Part shown: positions 8,887-15,828 of the stretch, in pieces | Layout of the letters: every line of letters starts with the position of its first letter | Numbering within the stretch: the stretch's first letter is position 1 | Origin: Candidatus Vicinibacter proximus | Lineage (GTDB): Bacteria; Bacteroidota; Bacteroidia; Chitinophagales; Saprospiraceae | Direction of reading: 5' to 3' | Length of the DNA: 64,000 nucleotides | Assembly: GCA_016713905.1 (NCBI GenBank) | Contig: JADJOE010000003.1 | Location: 1,488,001 to 1,552,000 of the forward strand | Notes under the pieces: generated by a model | The model's database searches: none | The model's input: only the letters and a program-made list of their open reading frames with translations | What the model was told of the DNA's origin: nothing | Position numbers and translations under genes: made by a program

Positions 8887-9447
8887 TTATGAAAATATCA
8901 GAGGAAAAATTAAATAAGTCATCAACAAACCTCCTGCAAAAAATCCAATAACTGCAATGAGGGAAGGAATCTGCAGATCTGACATTCCACTAATAGCATG
9001 TCCGGAAGTACAACCGCCAGCATAGCGTGATCCAAAACCAACCATTAACCCTCCTAAAGCAAGTATTAGAAATCCCTTTAAAGTAAAAGCATTTTTCATA
9101 CTGAACAATTCCTCCGGCTGAAGTGAAGTTGGGGGTTGAAAGCCAAGTTCGCCAAGATCTTTAATGGTCTGCTCTGAAATTTGAACGGGTTCTCCGGAAG
9201 AAAGCATCGTTGATGCTATAAATCCGCCCAGAATTGCACCCAACAAAAAAGTTAAATTCCACATTTGGGTCCTCCAGTTGAAGTCAAAAAATTTGACAAA
9301 TTTGCCGCCTCCTGCAGCCGCACATATAGTTCTCAGATTGGATGAAAACCCAAACGATTTACCAAAATACAGCAAAAGAAACATGATGGCCGAGATCAAA
9401 AATCCTGAAATCCACCAAGGCCATGGTTGCTTGATAAGTTCTAACAT
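8887..9447 (-). CDS. YeeE/YedE-type sulfur transporter, first half (PmpA-like)
   Basis: 186 aa with four to five transmembrane helices. GFGSRYAGGCTSGHAISG (near residues 138-155) is the conserved Cys-containing re-entrant motif of YeeE/YedE proteins. Together with the 137-aa protein downstream it forms the two-component (split) version of this transporter. It follows the universal stress gene by 10 nt. The split pair is common in Bacteroidota and Proteobacteria next to persulfide dioxygenase and rhodanese genes, which is exactly the context here. Confidence 0.88.
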   Translation of the reverse strand: MLELIKQPWPWWISGFLISAIMFLLLYFGKSFGFSSNLRTICAAAGGGKFVKFFDFNWRTQMWNLTFLLGAILGGFIASTMLSSGEPVQISEQTIKDLGELGFQPPTSLQPEELFSMKNAFTLKGFLILALGGLMVGFGSRYAGGCTSGHAISGMSDLQIPSLIAVIGFFAGGLLMTYLIFPLIFS

Positions 9448-9457
9448 TTTCTATGCA

Positions 9458-10291
9458 TTAATTCAGATGAAAAGAAATAATTGGCTTGTACATGTGGTTG
9501 ATGAGCTTCTCTGTTGCACTGCTGTGGAATATTCCTCCCTTGGCATGCGTTCCAATGCAAATCAGGTCCATGTTATTCATTTGATTAAAATGGATCACTC
9601 CATTCTCTACATCTCTATCCTGAATGACATGTTTTTCATAGCCTTCCAATTCATTTTGTCGGGCAAAAATATCCATTGCCTCATGGATCTTTGAAATCCG
9701 ACCCTTGTCCTGCGAATCCGTCATTTGGAGAAGGTGTATTTTTGGATGGAAAGCTTTAACAATTTTTCTAAAGAGGTCGAATCGGATTTTAACTTCTTCG
9801 AGAAAATTGTGGACCATCAGCAAATTTTTAATTTCCAATTCTGAACGATCACACATTAAAGAGAGTAAAGGAATTCTGGATTTTCGTGCAATCATCTGTG
9901 TCTCACTGCCGGAAATTTTCTCCTTCAAACCCCAGGCCCCTTTGGTACCCATTACAATCAATTCAAAATTATTTTTTTCAGCGTACTCAACAATTGAATC
10001 TGTAGTTCTGCCAAAAACCAAAGCTGTATTTACATGCGCACCATACACTTCAACCAGCTGTTGAAGTTTACGCTCCGCAATTTGCTTTTGTGAACGGACA
10101 TAATTTACATCAATTTCACCACAAGTTTCGATCACTCCTGTCGGACTCAGGGTAACTGTATCCGGAACATTCAGTACGTGAAGAAAATGAACCTCGACAT
10201 CAATGTGTTCATTAAGTTTTGATACCATGATGTATGCATAATCCGATTGTATAGAAAAATCAGTCGGAATAAGAACTTTAATTTTGTCCAT
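9458..10291 (-). CDS. Tandem universal stress protein (UspA family)
   Basis: 277 aa with two Usp domains. Domain 1 (about 1-145) starts KVLIPTDFSIQSDYA and holds ELIVMGTKGAWG with a later SGSETQMIARKSRIPLL, the ATP-binding-type G-2x-G-9x-G(S/T) region. Domain 2 (about 155-277) ends DLICIGTHAKGGIFHSSATEKLINHMYKPIISF. It is cytoplasmic, the first member of the tight run leading into the YeeE, TsdA, SoxB, DsrE and porin genes. A linking role in stress sensing with sulfur metabolism is inferred only from position. The 118-nt gap to the rhodanese gene upstream has no clear promoter box, so read-through from upstream is possible. Confidence 0.88.
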   Translation of the reverse strand: MDKIKVLIPTDFSIQSDYAYIMVSKLNEHIDVEVHFLHVLNVPDTVTLSPTGVIETCGEIDVNYVRSQKQIAERKLQQLVEVYGAHVNTALVFGRTTDSIVEYAEKNNFELIVMGTKGAWGLKEKISGSETQMIARKSRIPLLSLMCDRSELEIKNLLMVHNFLEEVKIRFDLFRKIVKAFHPKIHLLQMTDSQDKGRISKIHEAMDIFARQNELEGYEKHVIQDRDVENGVIHFNQMNNMDLICIGTHAKGGIFHSSATEKLINHMYKPIISFHLN

Positions 10292-10409
10292 AACTGGTTA
10301 AACGCTATTGCAATTTGAATAAATACTCTGTAAAAATAAACAAACCCCCGAATTATCAAAGCCCATTTTAGACCCCCGAGTCCTTAAAACAAATGCGCTT
10401 AGAACTTTT

Positions 10410-10724
10410 TTATTTTACGCAAGCTGCGACATCTTGCCAGGTTCCACCATTGGTGACATTCTTAATCCCATTTTGTTCCAAAACCGATTTTGCCATCCCT
10501 GATCTGTTGCCACTGCGACAGAAAACTATGATGTTTTTTTTATCTTTGAATTTTGAGATATTTTTCAAAATAAAATCCACCGGAATATTTACTGCACCTT
10601 TAACACTACCTGATGCAAATTCCTGGGGAGATCTTACATCTACTAAAAATGCTCCTTCTTCGATTAGTTTGGTTAAATTTGAATTACCCGTATTCGTCCC
10701 AAAAAGGCTACTTAAAAAACTCAT
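10410..10724 (-). CDS. Single-domain rhodanese (sulfurtransferase)
   Basis: 104 aa, one rhodanese domain. VDVRSPQEFASGSVKGAVNIP (in part, residues 28-48) is the CH2A-type region, and FCRSGNRSG gives the active-site Cys69 in a six-residue loop (CRSGNR). Such small proteins move sulfane sulfur between thiosulfate, glutathione persulfide or protein thiols. No signal peptide is obvious, so it is probably cytoplasmic, beside the persulfide dioxygenase (112 nt upstream) that it may feed. Confidence 0.92.
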   Translation of the reverse strand: MSFLSSLFGTNTGNSNLTKLIEEGAFLVDVRSPQEFASGSVKGAVNIPVDFILKNISKFKDKKNIIVFCRSGNRSGMAKSVLEQNGIKNVTNGGTWQDVAACVK

Positions 10725-10769
10725 TTTTTATTGATTTTAGAATTTGATTATATAAAAAATCCAACAGAG

Positions 10770-10792
10770 ATCAAGAATTACTCACTCTTGAT
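10770..10792. other. Small inverted repeat between persulfide dioxygenase and rhodanese genes
   Basis: ATCAAGA (10770-10776) and TCTTGAT (10786-10792) form a perfect 7-bp inverted repeat with a 9-nt loop. It could be a weak hairpin or a protein site in the 112-bp gap. There is no T-tract next to it on the minus strand, so it is not a clear terminator. Confidence 0.3.
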
Positions 10793-10836
10793 TACTAATT
10801 ATCTACTTGTGATTTTTAACTATGGACTATTAAGCT

Positions 10837-12252
10837 CTAGATGTTCATTACTTTAGACTGGCATATAAAATTTGTTCTGGGCACGGAGGTTTCTGCTATT
10901 GCTTTGAATCCACCTTCTACCTCAGTAAAATTTCTATATCCTCTTGCCTGAAGGATGCTGGAAGCAATCATACTTCTATACCCTCCTGCGCAATGCATGA
11001 AGAAGTGCTCATTTGGTTTGATGTCTTTTACCCATTCGTTGATGTAGGCCAGTGGCTTGCTGTAGGCTTCCTCCACATGCTCAGCGGCATACTCAGTTTC
11101 TCTTCGGATATCAAAGACAACAGACTCATCCTTTTTGTATCTTTTTGCAAATTCCTCTGCGCTGATTCTATTGACGGTATCCGTTTCCAATCCTGCAGCA
11201 GCCCAAGCTTCGAATCCACCTTTGAGATGACCAATTACATTATCAAAGCCTACTCTACTTAGTCGAATTACTGTCTCCTCCTCTTTTCCCAATTCCGTAA
11301 CCAATAAGATTGGTTGGGTAACATCCACCATCAAAGCGCCGACCCATGGGGCAAAATCACCATTCAGTCCGATGTTAACGGATTGCGGAATAAAACCTTT
11401 CCAGAAAATAGCACTGTCGCGGGTATCCAAAATTACTGCTCCGGAGGTTTCAGCAACCGTTTCAAATTCAGCCGGTGACAAAGCAGTCATCCCACTGTTG
11501 ATGACCTCTTCTACATTGCGGTATCCCTTTTTATTCATGGCTACATTAGAACCAAAATAGGCAGGAGGCGGTAAAAGTCCCTCTGTTACAGCTTTAATGA
11601 AGGCCTCTTTGTTGGGTTGATTCAGAGCATAGTTTACCTTCTTTTGATTTCCCAATGTATCCACTGTCTCCTTCATCATATTTTTTCCGCAAGCACTTCC
11701 TGCGCCATGTGCCGGGTAGACGATTATTTCATCAGACAGGGGCATGATCTTGGTATATAAACTATCGTACAGCAATCCTGCCAACTGATCCTGGGTCATG
11801 TTAGCCGCCTTCTGTGCGAGATCCGGTCTTCCCACATCCCCAAGAAATAAGGTATCCCCCGAAAAAATAGCATGATCCTTTCCATTCTCATCGATCAAAA
11901 GAAAAGTCGTACTCTCCATCGTATGTCCCGGTGTATGTAATACTTTAATTTTTATTTTTCCTATTTCGAAGATCTGTTCATCTTTGGCTGAAATGCAATC
12001 GAATTCACAAGCAGCATTTGGACCATACACTATTGGGGCCCCGGTTTTCTTACTCAAATCCACATGGCCTGAAACAAAGTCCGCATGAAAGTGTGTTTCA
12101 AAAATGTACTTCAATTTTACCTTGTCTTTGGCTAAACGCTCCAAATAAGGCTGAATCTCTCTTAGGGGATCAATGATAGCTGCCTCTCCTTCGGAAGTAA
12201 GGTAATAAGCTCCCTGTGCTAAACAACCTGTATAAATTTGTTCAATATTCAT
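10837..12252 (-). CDS. Persulfide dioxygenase-rhodanese fusion (ETHE1-like MBL fold plus two rhodanese domains)
   Basis: 471 aa. The N-terminal metallo-beta-lactamase domain (1-250) has the ETHE1-type iron motif THFHAD (H54, H56, D58), followed by FVSGH, then HTPGH (106-110) and SGD (131-133). ETHE1-type enzymes oxidise glutathione persulfide to sulfite with O2. Two rhodanese domains follow: the first (about 265-355) has lost its catalytic Cys (loop reads LLVTELGKEEE), the second (about 366-460) keeps it at C421 in HCAGGYRS. Fusion lets the rhodanese deliver or remove persulfide sulfur directly. Cytoplasmic. Its promoter shares a palindrome with those of the peroxiredoxin and TauE genes. The family assignment is strong. 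Confidence 0.95.
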   Translation of the reverse strand: MNIEQIYTGCLAQGAYYLTSEGEAAIIDPLREIQPYLERLAKDKVKLKYIFETHFHADFVSGHVDLSKKTGAPIVYGPNAACEFDCISAKDEQIFEIGKIKIKVLHTPGHTMESTTFLLIDENGKDHAIFSGDTLFLGDVGRPDLAQKAANMTQDQLAGLLYDSLYTKIMPLSDEIIVYPAHGAGSACGKNMMKETVDTLGNQKKVNYALNQPNKEAFIKAVTEGLLPPPAYFGSNVAMNKKGYRNVEEVINSGMTALSPAEFETVAETSGAVILDTRDSAIFWKGFIPQSVNIGLNGDFAPWVGALMVDVTQPILLVTELGKEEETVIRLSRVGFDNVIGHLKGGFEAWAAAGLETDTVNRISAEEFAKRYKKDESVVFDIRRETEYAAEHVEEAYSKPLAYINEWVKDIKPNEHFFMHCAGGYRSMIASSILQARGYRNFTEVEGGFKAIAETSVPRTNFICQSKVMNI

Positions 12253-12277
12253 AAATTCTTTTTTATAAAGTTTAGTG

Positions 12278-12321
12278 CAAATTTCTAATGATAAAATTAA
12301 CTCGTTGGTAACTACAGTTAC
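12278..12321 (-). promoter_or_regulatory. Promoter and palindromic operator of the persulfide dioxygenase gene
   Basis: The -7-like box GAAATTTG (12285-12278, minus strand, followed by CAC) lies 25 nt before the ATG. Upstream at 12308-12321 is the palindrome GTAACTGTAGTTAC (minus strand). Its nearest edge is 23 nt from the box, an arrangement repeated at the two other sulfur-island promoters. The centre is near -42 relative to the expected start, the position of class II activators of the CRP/FNR type. The palindrome lies about 10 nt past the peroxiredoxin stop codon. Confidence 0.7.
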
Positions 12322-12330
12322 AATTCCAAT

Positions 12331-12978
12331 TTACAATGATTTTTTAGCAAGATACCAATCTACCATTTCTAAATTGGAGTTCTTGCGTTCTTCCAAGGCT
12401 TCGAGTGTTTTTGGCGCTGGCACTATCACTTTATCCCCAGGCATCCAATTGAGTGGCATGGCCACTTTATGTTCGTCCGAAGTTTGCAATGCAATCAACA
12501 CTCGTTTAATCTCCTCCATATTCCTGCCTATATTTAATGGGTAGTACATAATGAGGCGAATTTTACCGGTTGGGTCTATAAAAAACACTGCCCTCACTGC
12601 AGCTGTTTCACTCTCCCCCGGTTGCAACATACCATACAATTTAGCAATTTTCATATCCAGGTCAGCTATAATCGGAAAGTCAAACAACACGCCGGTTTTC
12701 TCATTCACTGCATTAACCCAGGCAATGTGCGCATGTATACTGTCAATGCTTAAACCCAGAAGTTTAGTTTGGTGCTCTTTCCAAAAATCGCCCTGTGTAG
12801 CAAATCCGCTCATTTCTGTTGTGCATACTGGGGTAAAATCTGCCGGATGTGAAAAAAGAATTACCCAATTTGATTTATTGTATTCAGAAAATGTCAATTC
12901 CCCTATTGTAGTCAAGGCTTTAAAATCCGGAGCCTGATCTCCTATCCGAGGCATCATTGTATTTAAATTATTTTCCAT
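12331..12978 (-). CDS. 1-Cys peroxiredoxin (Prx6 type)
   Basis: 215 aa from the ATG at 12978; an upstream in-frame extension of 13 residues covers the promoter and is unlikely. The peroxidatic cysteine is C52 in HPADFTPVCTTE. The C-terminal arm (PLNIGRNMEEIKRVLIALQ, then DKVIVPAP) is the long form of the Prx6 group, and no resolving Cys motif is seen. It reduces peroxides, or in some bacteria persulfides, in the cytoplasm. It sits between the persulfide dioxygenase and TauE genes and shares their promoter architecture, so it is likely induced with sulfide or persulfide oxidation. Confidence 0.93.
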   Translation of the reverse strand: MENNLNTMMPRIGDQAPDFKALTTIGELTFSEYNKSNWVILFSHPADFTPVCTTEMSGFATQGDFWKEHQTKLLGLSIDSIHAHIAWVNAVNEKTGVLFDFPIIADLDMKIAKLYGMLQPGESETAAVRAVFFIDPTGKIRLIMYYPLNIGRNMEEIKRVLIALQTSDEHKVAMPLNWMPGDKVIVPAPKTLEALEERKNSNLEMVDWYLAKKSL

Positions 12979-13003
12979 GATATTTTTGTGTTTAATGATG
13001 GTG

Positions 13004-13047
13004 CAAATTTCAAACAATTAAAATTTGCATTTGGTTACTTAAGTTAC
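13004..13047 (-). promoter_or_regulatory. Promoter and palindromic operator of the peroxiredoxin gene
   Basis: GAAATTTG (13011-13004, minus strand, again followed by CAC) lies 25 nt before the ATG at 12978. GTAACTTAAGTAAC (minus strand, 13047-13034) is a near-perfect copy of the palindrome at 12308, again 23 nt from the box. Flanking bases TTTGGAAAT before and CAA after also match the persulfide dioxygenase promoter. Confidence 0.7.
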
Positions 13048-13119
13048 ATTTCCAAAGCATGGTAAATAAAAATTGATCAATCTTATATCGCACTTATTCG
13101 CTTTTATGCTTATTCTCCA

Positions 13120-13920
13120 TTATCCGGCAAACACAGTCTCTTTCAGAATAATATAAATGCCCATTACTAAAACAAACCAACCGAAGGCAGGTTTCAATTT
13201 GGCGCCATCAATTTTTCTGGATAGTGCGGTGCCGATAAAAATTCCTGCTATGGCAAAAGCTGAAACTGTTAATAATAATTTCCAATCCATGTGGGTGTTG
13301 GCTCCTTCTCCCAAAAAACCAATGAGTGACTTGGCTGCGATGATGGCCAGTGATGTCCCAACAGCCTCTTTCATAGGAAGTTTACTTAGCACGACCAATG
13401 CAGGAATGATGAGAAATCCTCCCCCTGCCCCAACCAAACCGGTCAAAACCCCAACTACTGCGCCTTCAATCAAAATCAGTGGGTAATTAAATTTTTGCGG
13501 CCCTTCTGATTCCTTTGGTTTTGGCATGTCTTTTTTGATCATGCTGTAGGATGCGGCGATCATGAGCAAGGCAAACAATATCAGCAAAAAAATACTTTTC
13601 GTCACAACAAATCCACCTACACTGAAAATTTCTTTAGGGATGGCCGGCACGATGTAGGCCCTGGTAGCAAATACTGCAATAATCGATGGAATTCCAAAGA
13701 TAATGGCCGTCTTGATGTTAACGAGTCCTTTTTTCAAATAATCTACGGACCCTACCGCACTGGTCAGCCCCACTATGAAAAGCGAGTATGCGGTTGCCAA
13801 TACCGGTTCCGTTCCAAATAGATATACCAATACCGGTACGGTGAGAATGCTTCCCCCACCTCCTATCAGTCCTAGGGAGACACCTATTATGATGGAAGAC
13901 AAATAACCTATAATTTCCAT
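13120..13920 (-). CDS. TauE/SafE family sulfite/sulfonate exporter-like permease
   Basis: 266 aa with about eight transmembrane helices and an internal duplication. The two halves open with SLGLIGGGGSILTVPVLVYL (about residues 15-34) and GLVGAGGGFLIIPALVVL (about 161-178), the family's repeated glycine motif. TauE/SafE proteins export sulfite, sulfoacetate or related anions, or import sulfonates. Sulfite is a product of the persulfide dioxygenase encoded downstream, and both promoters have the same operator, so sulfite export is the most likely role here (inferred). Inner membrane. Confidence 0.9.
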   Translation of the reverse strand: MEIIGYLSSIIIGVSLGLIGGGGSILTVPVLVYLFGTEPVLATAYSLFIVGLTSAVGSVDYLKKGLVNIKTAIIFGIPSIIAVFATRAYIVPAIPKEIFSVGGFVVTKSIFLLILFALLMIAASYSMIKKDMPKPKESEGPQKFNYPLILIEGAVVGVLTGLVGAGGGFLIIPALVVLSKLPMKEAVGTSLAIIAAKSLIGFLGEGANTHMDWKLLLTVSAFAIAGIFIGTALSRKIDGAKLKPAFGWFVLVMGIYIILKETVFAG

Positions 13921-13940
13921 GAGAATATTTTTTGCTTGTG

Positions 13941-13984
13941 CAAAGGTCTTTTCTTAAATCTTAAAACTAAGCAACTTTAGTTAC
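13941..13984 (-). promoter_or_regulatory. Promoter and palindromic operator of the TauE/SafE gene
   Basis: GACCTTTG (13948-13941, minus strand, followed by CAC) lies 20 nt before the ATG at 13920. GTAACTAAAGTTGC (minus strand, 13984-13971) has one mismatch in its second half; spacing to the box is again 23 nt. The rest of the 313-bp divergent gap up to 14233 is AT-rich and shows no gene; a weak box-like TATCTTG precedes the plus-strand gene at 14234. Confidence 0.65.
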
Positions 13985-14233
13985 ACTTTACAAATTCAAT
14001 GTGTTTTCTATTCTTAAGTCTGATCTAACTTTTAAATCATCCCTAAGTGATGTCTGACATTATCCAAATTTATACACCAGAGAAGAATTTTTGTAATATA
14101 TTTAAATCTACATAGTCCAGATATATTTATAATCAGGAACTCTTATAATCCAGGATTAAATATAATTTATGAAAATCAAAAAAAAACATAAAACTGAATA
14201 ATAAGCACTTTATCTTGTCCAAAACATCATCTT

Positions 14234-15334
14234 ATGATCAATCTTAAAAACATCCAAACCGAAGTAGACGCGGGTTTCTTGTATAAATTTATTGCAGATC
14301 GTGAAGAGGATCTACATGTTGCAAAAATATTTCACGAAATGAGTGAAATTGAAACCAGTCATGCCACTGCATTTATGAATAAAAGCAAGCTGGATCTAAG
14401 CTTAATGCCTAAGCCTTCGAGTCGGGCCAAATTCTTGACCTTTCTTGCCAAAATTATGGGTAACGATTTTTTACTGGGCATATTGATGGATACAGAAAAA
14501 AATCTATCCGGATCCATTCAAAAAGCACGAACAACCACGCAAACACTATCCTCCATTTCGGATACAGCCCATGTCTCTATTTTGAAAAATATTCTTGAAA
14601 ATTCACCTAATGTAGCAGGATCGAGTTTGGCCAGATTTGAAAAAAGACACCGGTCCGTAGGTGGCAATGCACTCCGTGCCGCTGTATTGGGTGGTAATGA
14701 TGGTTTGGTTTCTAATTTTAGTTTAATCATGGGGATTGCCGGTGCCACCAGTGGAAAAGATGAAGTACTTCTTGCCGGAATGGCTGGGCTTTTAGCCGGT
14801 GCACTTTCGATGGCATTGGGGGAATGGATTTCTGTAAAGAGTTCGCAGGAACTTTCGGAAAATCAAATTCAACTTGAACTGGAAGAACTGGAAACCAATC
14901 CGGAAGGAGAAGAAAGAGAGCTTGCCTTGATTTATCGGTCAAAAGGCATTCCTGAAGAACAAGCAAGGAGCATGGCCAAAGAAATCATGAACGACAAAGA
15001 AAAGTCTCATGATGTATTGATTAAAGAAGAGTTGGGCATTAATGTGGATGAGCTAAAAGGTTCTGCCATGGAGGCAGCCATCACATCATTTATCCTATTT
15101 GCCGTAGGTGCCATTATACCTGTTATTCCTTTCTTTTTTACAGGTGGCATGAAAGCTGTAGCCATCAGCACGGCATTCAGTGCGGTCGGACTCTTTTCAA
15201 TCGGTGCTGCGATTACGTTATTTACTGGAAAGAGCGTTTGGTATTCCGGCTTCAGACAAGTTCTATTCGGACTTATTGCGGCTGCAATTACTTTTGGCAT
15301 AGGAAGGCTTATCGGTGTGAGTATTGCGGGTTAA
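14234..15334 (+). CDS. Ferritin-like domain fused to VIT1/CCC1 iron/manganese transporter
   Basis: 366 aa. Residues 1 to about 130 form a ferritin/erythrin-like helical domain with the carboxylate and His pattern REED...HEMSEIETSHA, for a di-iron site. From about 140 the VIT1 domain follows: ALRAAVLGGNDGLVSNFSL and GMAGLLAGALSMALGEWIS, then four further helices at the C-terminus. The acidic stretch LELEELETNPEGEERE lies in the cytoplasmic metal-binding region of VIT1 proteins. The same architecture is found in membrane-bound ferritin MbfA, an iron exporter that protects from peroxide stress. It is divergent from the sulfur island, without the shared operator. Inner membrane. Confidence 0.9.
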   Translation: MINLKNIQTEVDAGFLYKFIADREEDLHVAKIFHEMSEIETSHATAFMNKSKLDLSLMPKPSSRAKFLTFLAKIMGNDFLLGILMDTEKNLSGSIQKARTTTQTLSSISDTAHVSILKNILENSPNVAGSSLARFEKRHRSVGGNALRAAVLGGNDGLVSNFSLIMGIAGATSGKDEVLLAGMAGLLAGALSMALGEWISVKSSQELSENQIQLELEELETNPEGEERELALIYRSKGIPEEQARSMAKEIMNDKEKSHDVLIKEELGINVDELKGSAMEAAITSFILFAVGAIIPVIPFFFTGGMKAVAISTAFSAVGLFSIGAAITLFTGKSVWYSGFRQVLFGLIAAAITFGIGRLIGVSIAG

Positions 15335-15463
15335 GGATAAACCATTAAAAACAATGCAACAATATTTTGCGATATTAGACAATTTAAATTCATAATACGA
15401 ATACAAGTTTACCAGCAGAGGTGAGGAGAAACTAATTTCAATAAATTACATCAAATATAAAAA

Positions 15464-15799
15464 ATGGCATTTGACGAAAATCTTGCACAAAGGATCAGAA
15501 TTGCACTTCAGCATCTTGACCATGTTGAAGAAAAGAAAATGATGGGAGGCCTGACATTTATGTACAATCATAAGATGTGTGTAGGAATCATTAAAGACGA
15601 ACTCATGTGTCGGATTGATCCGCAATTACAGGATTTTGTATTGGAGAGAGAAGGTTGTCGGATTATGGATTTTACCAAACGGCCAATGAAAGGATATATA
15701 ATGGTTTCTCAAGATGGAATGAGAACCAAAAAAGATTTTGAATTTTGGATTAATCTTGCCCTGGAATTCAACAGTAAGGCAAAATCTTCTAAAAAATAA
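15464..15799 (+). CDS. TfoX N-terminal domain protein
   Basis: 111 aa, a single TfoX/Sxy N-terminal domain: VEEKKMMGGLTFMYNHKMCVGII, DELMCRIDP and FTKRPMKGYIMV (short stretches within residues 22-84). Full-length Sxy/TfoX proteins activate competence genes in gammaproteobacteria, but stand-alone N-domain proteins like this one are widespread and of unknown function. No C-terminal TfoX domain follows. Cytoplasmic. It lies 129 nt after the VIT1 gene and 29 nt before the next gene, with which it may be cotranscribed. Confidence 0.88.
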   Translation: MAFDENLAQRIRIALQHLDHVEEKKMMGGLTFMYNHKMCVGIIKDELMCRIDPQLQDFVLEREGCRIMDFTKRPMKGYIMVSQDGMRTKKDFEFWINLALEFNSKAKSSKK

Positions 15800-15828
15800 T
15801 CTATTAGAAAAACCAATTCATTGAACTC

